From NCBI RefSeq assembly GCF_000787835.1, contig NZ_BBPP01000008.1, forward strand, positions 14,319 to 78,318: DNA of 64,000 nucleotides, in the 5' to 3' direction. Source of the DNA: Streptacidiphilus melanogenes (GTDB lineage: Bacteria; Actinomycetota; Actinomycetes; Streptomycetales; Streptomycetaceae). Numbering within the stretch: position 1 is the first letter of the stretch; the number at the start of each line of letters is the position of its first letter. The notes under the pieces are model-generated. The model was not told the DNA's origin, made no database searches, and saw only the letters and a list, made by a program, of their open reading frames with translations. The translations under genes and the position numbers were made by a program. Of this stretch, positions 7,627 through 14,986 are shown in pieces.

Positions 7627-10200
7627 GTGAACCCCGCCTGGCTCGACCTCCCCGTGCGCAGTGCCGTCCCCGCGCTCCGGCGTGCGCTGGGGTCGCGCGG
7701 GACGGCCGTGCTCGCCGCGCCGCCCGGGACGGGCAAGACGACGCTGGTGCCGCTGGCGCTCGCCGGGCTGGTGGACGGGCTGGTGGACGGGGGGCCGGCT
7801 CGGCGGGTGCTGGTCGCGGAGCCGCGGCGGTTGGCGGTGCGCGCCGCGGCGCGGCGGATGGCGTGGCTGCTGGGTGAAGCGGTGGGGGAGCGGGTCGGGT
7901 TCACCGTGCGCGGGGAGCGGCGGGTCGGTCCGGAGACCGTCGTCGAGGTGGTCACCACCGGCGTGCTGTTGCAGCGGCTGCAACGGGACCAGGAGCTCGC
8001 CGGGGTGGACCTCGTCCTCCTGGACGAGTGTCACGAGCGGCACCTGGACGCGGATGCCGCGCTGGCCTTCCTGCTGGACGTGAGGGCGGCGCTGCGCCCC
8101 GAGCTCGAGGTCGTGTGCGCCTCGGCGACCTCCGACACCGCCGCCTGGTCGCGCCTGCTGGGCGGTGAGAGCGACGAGCCCGCGCCCGTCGTCGAGGCGC
8201 ACGGCATCGCGCACCCGGTCGAGGTGGTCTGGTCGCCGCCGCCCCGGCCGGTCCGGCCGCCGCAGGGGCTGCGCACGGATCCGGCCCTGCTGGAGCACGT
8301 CGCCGCGACCGTGCGGCGCGCGCTGCGCGAACGCGACGGCGACGTGCTGTGCTTCCTGCCCGGAGCGGGCGAGATCGCCAGGGTGGCCAGTCTGCTGGGC
8401 GCCCTTCGGGACACCGCGGACGTACTGCAACTGCACGGCCGGGCCGACCGCTCGGTGCAGGACGCCGCCCTCGCCGCCGGGCCCCGCCGCCGGGTGGTGC
8501 TCTCCACGTCCGTCGCCGAGTCCTCGCTCACCGTGCCCGGTGTGCGCAGCGTCGTCGACTGCGGGCTGGCCCGCGAGCCACGCACCGACCACGCCCGGGG
8601 CCTGGCCGGGCTGGTGACCGTCCGTTCCTCGCTGGCGACCGGGCGGCAGCGCGCCGGCCGAGCCGGTCGCGAGGCGCCAGGCGCCGTCTACCGTTGCTGG
8701 GCGGAGGCCGAGGACGCGCTCGCCCGTGCCCTGCCCACGCCCGAGATCCTTCAGGCCGACCTCACCGCTTTCGCGCTGCAGAGCGCCTGCTGGGGAGCGC
8801 CGGGCGCGCGCGGCCTCGCGCTGCCCGACGTGCCTCCGGCCGGTGCGATGGCCGCGGCGCTCACGACGCTGACCGCCCTCGGAGCCGTCGACGCCGAGGG
8901 CCGCGCCACCGCGCGGGGTGTGCGCATCGCCCGCACCGGCCTGCACCCACGGCTCGGCCGGGCGCTGCTGGACGGTGCGCCGCTCGTCGGCGAGCGTCAG
9001 GCGGCCGAGCTCGTCGCGTTGCTCTCCGAGGAGCCGCCGCGTGGGCTCGGCGACGACCTCGCCGCAGTCCGCCGCGCGGTGCGCACGGGCAGGGACCCCT
9101 ACGCGGCGTACGCGGCGCGCTGGCGCGACGAGGTCCGACGGCTGCGCCGGCACCCGGATGCCGACGACCCGCCGCAGCAGGTCGGCGACACCGAGGCGGC
9201 CGGACTGATCGCCGGTCTGGCCTTCCCCGAGCGCCTGGCCAGGGCGCGCGGGCCCAAGCCCGAACCGGGCGCCGGGGCCGCCTACTTGATGGCCTCCGGC
9301 ACGGCGGCCGCGACGACCACGGGCTCCGCCCTGTCGGGCGCCGAGTGGATCGCCGTGGCCGTCGCCGACCGCCCGGCGGGTTCGCCCTCGGCCCGTGTCC
9401 AGCTGGCCGCCGTCACCGACGAGGCCACCGCCCGGCGTTGCGCGGCACCACTGCTGACGGACCGTGAGGAGGTCCGCTGGGCCGTGCCGCCCGGGTCGCG
9501 CCGTGGTGACGTGGCGGCTCGCCGGGTCGCGGCCCTCGGCGCGGTCGAGCTCGCCGCCGAGCCCCTGACCGCGCCGGACCCGGCGCTGCTGCGGGCGGCC
9601 CTGCTGGAGGGGCTCGCCGCCGAGGGCGCCACCGAACTGCTGACCTGGTCCGCCGAGGCCGCCGGCCTACGGCAGCGGATGGCCTTCCTGCACCGCGTCA
9701 TCGGCGAGCCCTGGCTCGACGTGGACGACCGCGCCCTCCTGGACCGGGCCGAGGACTGGCTCGAACCCGAGCTCTCCCGGGCCCGCCGCCGTGCCGACCT
9801 GGAGCGCCTGCCCACCGCCGCCGCCCTGGCCCGACTGCTGCCCTGGTCCGACGGCTCCGCCGGACGCCTCGACGAACTGGCCCCCGAGCGGATCACCGTC
9901 CCCACCGGCTCCCGGATCCGCGTCGACTACTCCACCGACCGACCCGTCCTCGCCGTCAAGCTCCAGGAGCTGTTCGGCTGGCAGGCCGCGCCCTCGCTCG
10001 CCGACGGCCGGGTCCCGCTGACGATCCACCTGCTCTCCCCGGCGGGACGCCCCGCGGCCGTCACGGCCGACCTGGCCACCTTCTGGCGCGAGGGCTACCG
10101 CGCCGTCCGCGCCGAACTCCGCGGCCGTTACCCCCGCCACCCCTGGCCCGAGGACCCCACCGCCGCCGAACCCACCCGCCGCACCAACCCCCGCCGCTGA
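7627..10200 (+). CDS. hrpB: ATP-dependent RNA helicase HrpB (DEAH/DECH family)
   Basis: An 857-residue superfamily 2 helicase. Motif I is APPGTGKTT (residues ~30-38), motif II DECHERH, motif III SATSD, motif V region STSVAESSLT, and motif VI ATGRQRAGRAGR. The C-terminal HrpB_C-type region includes FGWQAAPSLADGRVPLTIHL. HrpB proteins are cytoplasmic, and their precise cellular RNA substrate is not established. GTG 7627 is preceded by GGGGAGA, so I use it rather than the ATG at 7558. Length agrees with the family (about 800-850). It stands alone between the ATP-grasp fragment and a convergent oxidoreductase. Confidence 0.93.
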   Translation: MNPAWLDLPVRSAVPALRRALGSRGTAVLAAPPGTGKTTLVPLALAGLVDGLVDGGPARRVLVAEPRRLAVRAAARRMAWLLGEAVGERVGFTVRGERRVGPETVVEVVTTGVLLQRLQRDQELAGVDLVLLDECHERHLDADAALAFLLDVRAALRPELEVVCASATSDTAAWSRLLGGESDEPAPVVEAHGIAHPVEVVWSPPPRPVRPPQGLRTDPALLEHVAATVRRALRERDGDVLCFLPGAGEIARVASLLGALRDTADVLQLHGRADRSVQDAALAAGPRRRVVLSTSVAESSLTVPGVRSVVDCGLAREPRTDHARGLAGLVTVRSSLATGRQRAGRAGREAPGAVYRCWAEAEDALARALPTPEILQADLTAFALQSACWGAPGARGLALPDVPPAGAMAAALTTLTALGAVDAEGRATARGVRIARTGLHPRLGRALLDGAPLVGERQAAELVALLSEEPPRGLGDDLAAVRRAVRTGRDPYAAYAARWRDEVRRLRRHPDADDPPQQVGDTEAAGLIAGLAFPERLARARGPKPEPGAGAAYLMASGTAAATTTGSALSGAEWIAVAVADRPAGSPSARVQLAAVTDEATARRCAAPLLTDREEVRWAVPPGSRRGDVAARRVAALGAVELAAEPLTAPDPALLRAALLEGLAAEGATELLTWSAEAAGLRQRMAFLHRVIGEPWLDVDDRALLDRAEDWLEPELSRARRRADLERLPTAAALARLLPWSDGSAGRLDELAPERITVPTGSRIRVDYSTDRPVLAVKLQELFGWQAAPSLADGRVPLTIHLLSPAGRPAAVTADLATFWREGYRAVRAELRGRYPRHPWPEDPTAAEPTRRTNPRR

Positions 10201-10252
10201 TCCTCTGCCTCGCCGGTCCGGCGTCAGTGCGACGGTCCCGGTCCGTTCTCGC

Positions 10253-11224
10253 TCAGGGGCGCAGGATGAGCTTGGCGCCCGGGGAGGCGGCCTGGGCGGT
10301 CCAGGCGTGCTCGATGTCCGCCAAGGGGTGGACCGAGAGGGAGGGGTGCAGGGCGCCGCTCGCGGCGAGGGCGGCGAGCTCGGCGTAGGCGGTGGCGATG
10401 CGGTCGGCGGGCAGGGCGGTGGCACTGAAGCCGGAGAGCCGCAGGTGGCGGTGGCGCAGTGCGGCCGCGTCGAGCTCGGCGGAAGCGCCTGCGGACTGGG
10501 CGAGGTTGACCCAGCGACCGGCGGGCCGCAGGGCCGCCTGGGCCAGTCGGGCGTGCGGGCCCCAGAGCAGGTCCACGACGACGTCGACCGCGCCGCCGAC
10601 CTCGGCGACGGCCTCCGCGAGGGAGGCCGGGTCGAGCGCCGACGGGCCGTCCTCCAGCAGCAGCGTGAAGTCCGCCGCGTCGCCCAGCGCCTTCAGCCGG
10701 TCCGGGTTGCGCCCGGCGGCGACCACGGGGTCGGCGCCGAGGGCGCGGGCCAGCTGGACCACGGCCTGGCCGAGTGCGCCGGTGGCGCCCAGGACCAGGA
10801 CCGACTCGCCCGGGCGCAGCCCGGCCTCCTCCCGCAGCGCGAGCAGCGCGCTCACGCCGACCACCCCGACGGCGGCGGCCAGGTCGTCGTCCAGGCCGTC
10901 CGGCAGCGGCAGGCAGGCTTCGTCGGGGACGGAGACGAGCTCGGCGAGGGTGCCGTCGACGAAGCCGCCGGGCACGGCGACGCGGACCCGGGCGCCAGGG
11001 GCGAAGCGGCCGCCCGAGACGACGGTGCCCGCCGCCTCGATGCCGGGCACGTACGGGACGGCCGGCGCGCCGGCCGGGTGGCCGCCCGAGGCGATGTGCA
11101 GGTCGACCGGGTTGAGCGCGGCCGCGGTGACCCGGACCAGGGTGTGGCCGGGACGCTCGGCCGGGTCAGGGCGCTCGCCGGGACGGGGTGCCTGTCCGAG
11201 CTGGTTCACGATCGCTGCGCGCAC
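10253..11224 (-). CDS. Zinc-independent MDR oxidoreductase (quinone-reductase-like)
   Basis: A 323-residue medium-chain dehydrogenase/reductase. The N-terminal GroES-like domain has ALNPVDLHIASGG and PYVPGIEAAGTV. The Rossmann domain has VLVLGATGALGQAVVQLAR, the NADPH-binding A-x-x-G-x-x-G. No zinc-binding Cys/His set is present, so it belongs with quinone oxidoreductases and enoyl reductases rather than alcohol dehydrogenases. GTG 11224 has AAGGAGAG upstream. The gene is divergent from a TetR regulator with a TetR-type dyad between them, so its expression is probably induced by the ligand of that repressor. The substrate is not predictable. Confidence 0.9.
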   Translation of the reverse strand: MRAAIVNQLGQAPRPGERPDPAERPGHTLVRVTAAALNPVDLHIASGGHPAGAPAVPYVPGIEAAGTVVSGGRFAPGARVRVAVPGGFVDGTLAELVSVPDEACLPLPDGLDDDLAAAVGVVGVSALLALREEAGLRPGESVLVLGATGALGQAVVQLARALGADPVVAAGRNPDRLKALGDAADFTLLLEDGPSALDPASLAEAVAEVGGAVDVVVDLLWGPHARLAQAALRPAGRWVNLAQSAGASAELDAAALRHRHLRLSGFSATALPADRIATAYAELAALAASGALHPSLSVHPLADIEHAWTAQAASPGAKLILRP

Positions 11225-11323
11225 GGCGCTCTCCTTCGTCTCTGTACGCCTTTGTCGCCGTCCCGGCAGGGCCGGACGGCGCGCCGTCCCGGCAGGGCGG
11301 CGGTCGTGGCGAATCTGAATGAC

Positions 11324-11337
11324 TGACCGGTCGGTCA
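11324..11337. promoter_or_regulatory. TetR-type operator
   Basis: TGACCG-GT-CGGTCA is a perfect 6-2-6 inverted repeat. It is centred in the 164-bp space between the oxidoreductase and the tetR gene, and the ACCGGTCGGT core is common in operators of small actinomycete TetR proteins. Control of both genes is inferred. Confidence 0.75.
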
Positions 11338-11388
11338 CCGTAGCGCAGGCTGCCGCGGCGCCGCCAGAGGGGGTCGTAGACTCCGGGC

Positions 11389-11952
11389 ATGACCTCCCGA
11401 GCCGCCGCAGCCGAGCGCACCCGAGAAGCCCTGCTCGAAGCGGGGCTGGAGATCGCCGGTCGGCACGGGCTCGCGGCGATGAGCGTGAACCGCGTCGTCG
11501 CGGCCGCGGGCGTCGCCAAGGGCACCTTCTACGTGCACTTTCCGGACCGGGGAGCCTTCCTGGGCGCCATGCACGGGCGCTTCCACGCGCAGGTGGCCGC
11601 CGCCGTCGGCGAGGCGATGGCCGCGCTGCCGCCCGGACGGGAACGGCTGCGCCGGGGCATGGAGACCTACCTGGACCTGTGCCTCCGTCACAACGGTGTG
11701 AAAGCGCTGCTGCTGGAGGCCCGCAACGATCCCGACCTGTCCGACCAGGTCGCCATGCGGTCCGAGACCTTCGTCGCGCAGGCCGAACCGGACCTGCGGG
11801 CCATGGGCTGGCCGGACGCGGTCTCCGCCGCCCGCCTGGTGGTCGCCATGTCGGCGGAGCTCTCCGTCGCCGAGACCACGGGCGGCGCCGAGGACACCGC
11901 CGGCCGCGCCACCCTCTGGACGTTCCTCGACCGGCTCGACCTCAGCCGCTGA
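11389..11952 (+). CDS. TetR-family transcriptional regulator
   Basis: A 187-residue repressor. The N-terminal helix-turn-helix is visible as ALLEAGLEIAGRHGLAAMSV then RVVAAAGVAKGTFYVHF, which includes the conserved KGTFYxHF end of the recognition helix. The all-helical ligand domain follows and is not diagnostic. It is divergent from the MDR oxidoreductase with a perfect TGACCG-N2-CGGTCA operator between the starts, the standard local repressor layout. The ATG at 11389 fits the usual family N-terminus, with few residues before the first helix. Confidence 0.93.
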   Translation: MTSRAAAAERTREALLEAGLEIAGRHGLAAMSVNRVVAAAGVAKGTFYVHFPDRGAFLGAMHGRFHAQVAAAVGEAMAALPPGRERLRRGMETYLDLCLRHNGVKALLLEARNDPDLSDQVAMRSETFVAQAEPDLRAMGWPDAVSAARLVVAMSAELSVAETTGGAEDTAGRATLWTFLDRLDLSR

Positions 11953-12133
11953 CCCGACCGACCCGGGGGAGTGGCCGAACGGCACTGCCGCGCCCGGAGG
12001 TTCGGTCATCCCGCCCAGGCGCGCCCCTCGGTGGGCGCCGCGCATCGGTCGTATCGTGGCAGGGCGCCCGACCGGCCCACCGCCCGCGCACCGGCCGGTG
12101 CACCGACCCGGACGCCCGCGACGCCCGCGACTA

Positions 12134-12169
12134 CAGAGACGCCAGAGACGCCAGAGACGACAGAGAGGC
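12134..12169. repeat. Four tandem 9-bp units upstream of the glutamine amidotransferase gene
   Basis: Units CAGAGACGC, CAGAGACGC, CAGAGACGA and CAGAGAGGC follow each other directly and end 10 bp before the ATG at 12179. The last unit supplies the GAGAGG ribosome-binding site. Two 9-bp GACGCCCGC units lie just before them. Slippage could alter leader length. Confidence 0.8.
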
Positions 12170-12178
12170 GGAGCCGGC

Positions 12179-13048
12179 ATGTGCCGTCTGTTCGGCCTGA
12201 GCAGTGCACCGCGCCGCACCCGCGCCACCTTCTGGCTGCTGGACGCGCCGGACAGCCTCAGCGACCAGAGCCACCGTGACCCCGACGGCACCGGGCTGGG
12301 GTTCTTCGACGCCGACGGGACGCCGCAGGTGCACAAGGCGCCCGTCGCCGCCTACGAGGACCGCGCCTTCGCGGAGGAGGCCAGGACCGTGGAGTCGGCG
12401 ACCTTCGTCGCCCACATCCGGTTCGCCTCCACCGGGGCGCTGGAGGTCCGCAACACGCACCCCTTCGAGCAGGACGGGCGGCTGTTCGCCCACAACGGCG
12501 TGATCGAGGACCTGCCCCGGCTCGACGCGCACCTCGGGCCGGACCGGTCACTGGTCGAGGGCGACACCGACTCCGAGCGCTTCTTCGCCCTGATCACCCG
12601 TGAGACCGCCGCCCGCGGCGGCGACGTGACGGCGGGTATCGAAGCCGCCGCGCGCTGGGCCGCGCAGAACCTGCCGATCTACGCCCTCAACATCATCCTC
12701 ACCACCGCGGACCAGCTGTGGGCGCTGCGCTACCCGGACACCCACGACCTGTACGTGCTCCAGCGCCCTGCGGGCGGCCGTCACGGCGACCGCCATCTCG
12801 ACCACAGCGGCACGGCGGGACGCCTGCGCGTCCACTCGACGGACCTGGCCGGCCACGGCGCGACCGCGGTCGCCAGCGAGCGGATGGACGACCACCCCGA
12901 CTGGCAACTGATGGAGTCCGGGGAGCTTCTCCACGTCGGCCCGGACCGCACCACCACGCGCCGCATCCTGTTGCCCGACGAGCCGGTGCACCGGCTCACC
13001 CTCGCCGACCTGCACCCGGCGGCCGCCGCCTCCCAGGCCTCCGCCTGA
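12179..13048 (+). CDS. Class II glutamine amidotransferase (YafJ/DUF4336-like type)
   Basis: A 289-residue N-terminal-nucleophile hydrolase. Cys2 (MCRLFGLSS) is the catalytic nucleophile after removal of Met. Further class II landmarks are DGTGLGFF, VAHIRFASTG, NTHPFEQDGRLFAHNG (oxyanion and glutamine-binding region) and EGDTDSERFFAL. Together they match the YafJ/EgtC-like stand-alone GATase type 2 domain, which releases ammonia from glutamine or hydrolyses a gamma-glutamyl amide. No synthetase partner lies nearby and no ergothioneine genes are visible, so the physiological substrate is unknown. The start follows directly from the need for Cys at position 2. Confidence 0.88.
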   Translation: MCRLFGLSSAPRRTRATFWLLDAPDSLSDQSHRDPDGTGLGFFDADGTPQVHKAPVAAYEDRAFAEEARTVESATFVAHIRFASTGALEVRNTHPFEQDGRLFAHNGVIEDLPRLDAHLGPDRSLVEGDTDSERFFALITRETAARGGDVTAGIEAAARWAAQNLPIYALNIILTTADQLWALRYPDTHDLYVLQRPAGGRHGDRHLDHSGTAGRLRVHSTDLAGHGATAVASERMDDHPDWQLMESGELLHVGPDRTTTRRILLPDEPVHRLTLADLHPAAAASQASA

Positions 13049-13097
13049 GCGGTAGGGCGTGGGGCGGAGCGATGTTGACGCGACGTCAGGTGGCAGG

Positions 13098-13823
13098 TCA
13101 GTCGGCGCCCTGGTCGAGGGTGATGCCGAACAGGTCGCGGAGGGCCTCGGCGCCGCCGGTCGTGACCCGCAGGGCACGGCCGGTGCCGACGCGGCGGAGC
13201 CAGCCCGCGTCCATCGCATGCGTGCACAGTGCCGCGCCGAGCACCCCGGCGAGGTGCGGGCGGCGCTCGGTCCAGTCCAGGCAGCTGCGCACCAGCGGGC
13301 GGCGGCCGTGGCGCAGCGCCTCCACGTCGACGCCGACGGTGGTGGTGAGCCAGGCCCGGCCCGGCACGGTCACGGCCAGCCCCGCCTCGTCGGACACCAC
13401 GCCGCGCGCCAGCAGGGAGTCGGCGACCGCGACGCCGAGCCGGCCGGCGAGGTGGTCGTAGCAGGTCCGGGCGCGCGCCTCCGCGCTGCGGCGGACGCTT
13501 TCGCGCAGGTTGCGCGGCGCGGGCGCGGGCGTCGCCGCGGATCCCGGCTGCGTCGCCGCGAACGTGGCCAGGTCCTCGACCAGCGCGGCGGTGCCGGGAC
13601 CGGCCAGTCGCAGATAGCGGTGGCGGCCCTGCCGCTCCTCGACCAGGAGGCCTCCCGCGACGAGCCGGGACAGCTGTTCGCTCGCCGTCGACGCCACGAT
13701 GCCCACGTGGTGGGCCAGTTCGCTTGCGGTCCAGGCGCGGCCGTCCAGCAGGGCGAGGCAGATCGCGGCGCGGGTGGGGTCGGCCAGCAGCCCGGCGAGC
13801 CGCGCGAGGGGTTGTGCGGACAT
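13098..13823 (-). CDS. ArsR-type winged-helix regulator
   Basis: A 241-residue regulator. The N-terminal domain has LAGLLADPTRAAICLALLDG, a helix-turn-helix TASELAHHVGIVASTASEQL, and the wing GLLVEERQGRHRYLRLAG. This is the ArsR/SmtB fold. The canonical metal-binding Cys-x-Cys is absent, so it probably does not sense metal. The C-terminal half (about residues 100-241) is a conserved extension seen in longer actinobacterial ArsR proteins. It is divergent from the PEP-mutase-family gene with a 64-bp gap and most likely controls it. Confidence 0.9.
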   Translation of the reverse strand: MSAQPLARLAGLLADPTRAAICLALLDGRAWTASELAHHVGIVASTASEQLSRLVAGGLLVEERQGRHRYLRLAGPGTAALVEDLATFAATQPGSAATPAPAPRNLRESVRRSAEARARTCYDHLAGRLGVAVADSLLARGVVSDEAGLAVTVPGRAWLTTTVGVDVEALRHGRRPLVRSCLDWTERRPHLAGVLGAALCTHAMDAGWLRRVGTGRALRVTTGGAEALRDLFGITLDQGAD

Positions 13824-13887
13824 GTGGCCATGATGCCCCCGCGACGGTTCGGCGCCCGCCGAAGTGTCCCGCGCCTAGCGTGGCCGT

Positions 13888-14742
13888 ATGACGATCTCCG
13901 AACCGTCCTCGCGTCCGCCTCGTCCGGCAGGCGTCAGCGGCACCTTTGGGCCTTCCGGCGCGGCTCGCTTCCGCGCGCTGCACCGGCCGTCCGGCGTGCC
14001 CCTGCTGCTGCCGAACGCCTGGGACCACGCCTCCGCCGCCGCGCTGGCGGCGGCGGGCTTCGAGGCTGTGGGCACCACCAGTCTGGGGGTCGCCGCCGCG
14101 GCCGGGCTGCCGGACGGGACCGGCCGCACCCGGGCGGAGACCCTCCGGCTCGCCCGCCTGATCGGCGATGGCGCCTTCCTGCTCTCGGTCGACATCGAGG
14201 GGGGCTTCAGCGACGACCCGGCCGAGGTGGCCGACCTCGCCCGGGAGCTCGCCGAAGCGGGCGCCGTCGGCGTCAACCTGGAGGACGGCCGCGCGGACGG
14301 CGACCTCACCCCGCCGCGCCTGCACGCCGCGAAGATCGCCGCAGTCCGGGAGGCCGTGCCGTGGTTGTTCGTGAACGCGCGCACCGACACCTACTGGCTC
14401 GGGCAGGGCGGCGAGGCGCAGACGGCATCCCGGCTCGCCGCCTACGCGGACGCGGGCGCGGACGGCGTCTTCGTGCCGGGCGTGACCGACCCGGCCGGCA
14501 TCGAGGCGGCGGCAGCCGCGACGGAGCTGCCCCTCAACGTCCTCGCCTCTCCGGACGGGCCCGCACTCGCCCGCCTCGCCGAACTCGGCGTCCGCCGCGT
14601 CAGCCTCGGCTCGCTGCTCTTCCGGGTCGCCCTCGGCGCGGCGGTCGACACCGTCACCGCCCTGCGCACGCACGGCGCGGTCCCACCCCTCCCACAGGTG
14701 CCGTCCTACGCCTCCGTTCAGGACCTCACCGCATCGAACTGA
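13888..14742 (+). CDS. Isocitrate lyase/PEP mutase superfamily protein
   Basis: A 284-residue TIM-barrel enzyme of the ICL/PEPM superfamily. Visible motifs are VPLLLPNAWDHASA, LSVDIEGGFSD (metal-binding Asp/Glu), GAVGVNLEDGR and VNARTDTY. The PEP mutase signature EDK-x5-NS and the isocitrate lyase KKCGH motif are both missing. It is therefore more likely a C-C lyase acting on an oxaloacetate- or methylisocitrate-like substrate, or a related but undefined enzyme. It is divergent from an ArsR-type regulator. The stop is 6 bases from the convergent small gene. Confidence 0.88.
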   Translation: MTISEPSSRPPRPAGVSGTFGPSGAARFRALHRPSGVPLLLPNAWDHASAAALAAAGFEAVGTTSLGVAAAAGLPDGTGRTRAETLRLARLIGDGAFLLSVDIEGGFSDDPAEVADLARELAEAGAVGVNLEDGRADGDLTPPRLHAAKIAAVREAVPWLFVNARTDTYWLGQGGEAQTASRLAAYADAGADGVFVPGVTDPAGIEAAAAATELPLNVLASPDGPALARLAELGVRRVSLGSLLFRVALGAAVDTVTALRTHGAVPPLPQVPSYASVQDLTASN

Positions 14743-14748
14743 ACGGCA

Positions 14749-14943
14749 TCACCCGGCGCGGGCGGGGAGCACGCGCTCGCCCGCCGTGCAGTGATAGCAG
14801 CGGGCGACGCGCCCGTCGTGGTTGAACCACTCGTGCGCTCCGCAGTCGCGCGGGCCTTTGCCGAGGAAGCCCCGGTCGACGAGGAACCAGGGCAGGTGCC
14901 TTCGCACGCGCGTGCGCCATCGGTAACGCCCGGTCCCAGCCAT
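14749..14943 (-). CDS. Small conserved hypothetical protein with possible zinc site
   Basis: A 64-residue basic protein. The segment RDCGAHEWFNHDGRVARCYHC contains three cysteines and three histidines in a pattern (Cys-x2-His ... Cys-x2-Cys region) that suggests a small zinc-binding fold. Proteins with this pattern recur in Streptomyces, but I know of no defined function. It ends 6 bases from the convergent PEP-mutase-family gene and lies just downstream of the FUSC gene on the same strand (43-bp gap), so it may be cotranscribed with it. Confidence 0.72.
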   Translation of the reverse strand: MAGTGRYRWRTRVRRHLPWFLVDRGFLGKGPRDCGAHEWFNHDGRVARCYHCTAGERVLPARAG

Positions 14944-14986
14944 CCCTGGAGGGTACCGGCGGCGCCTCGCGGCGGACGGGCGCGCG

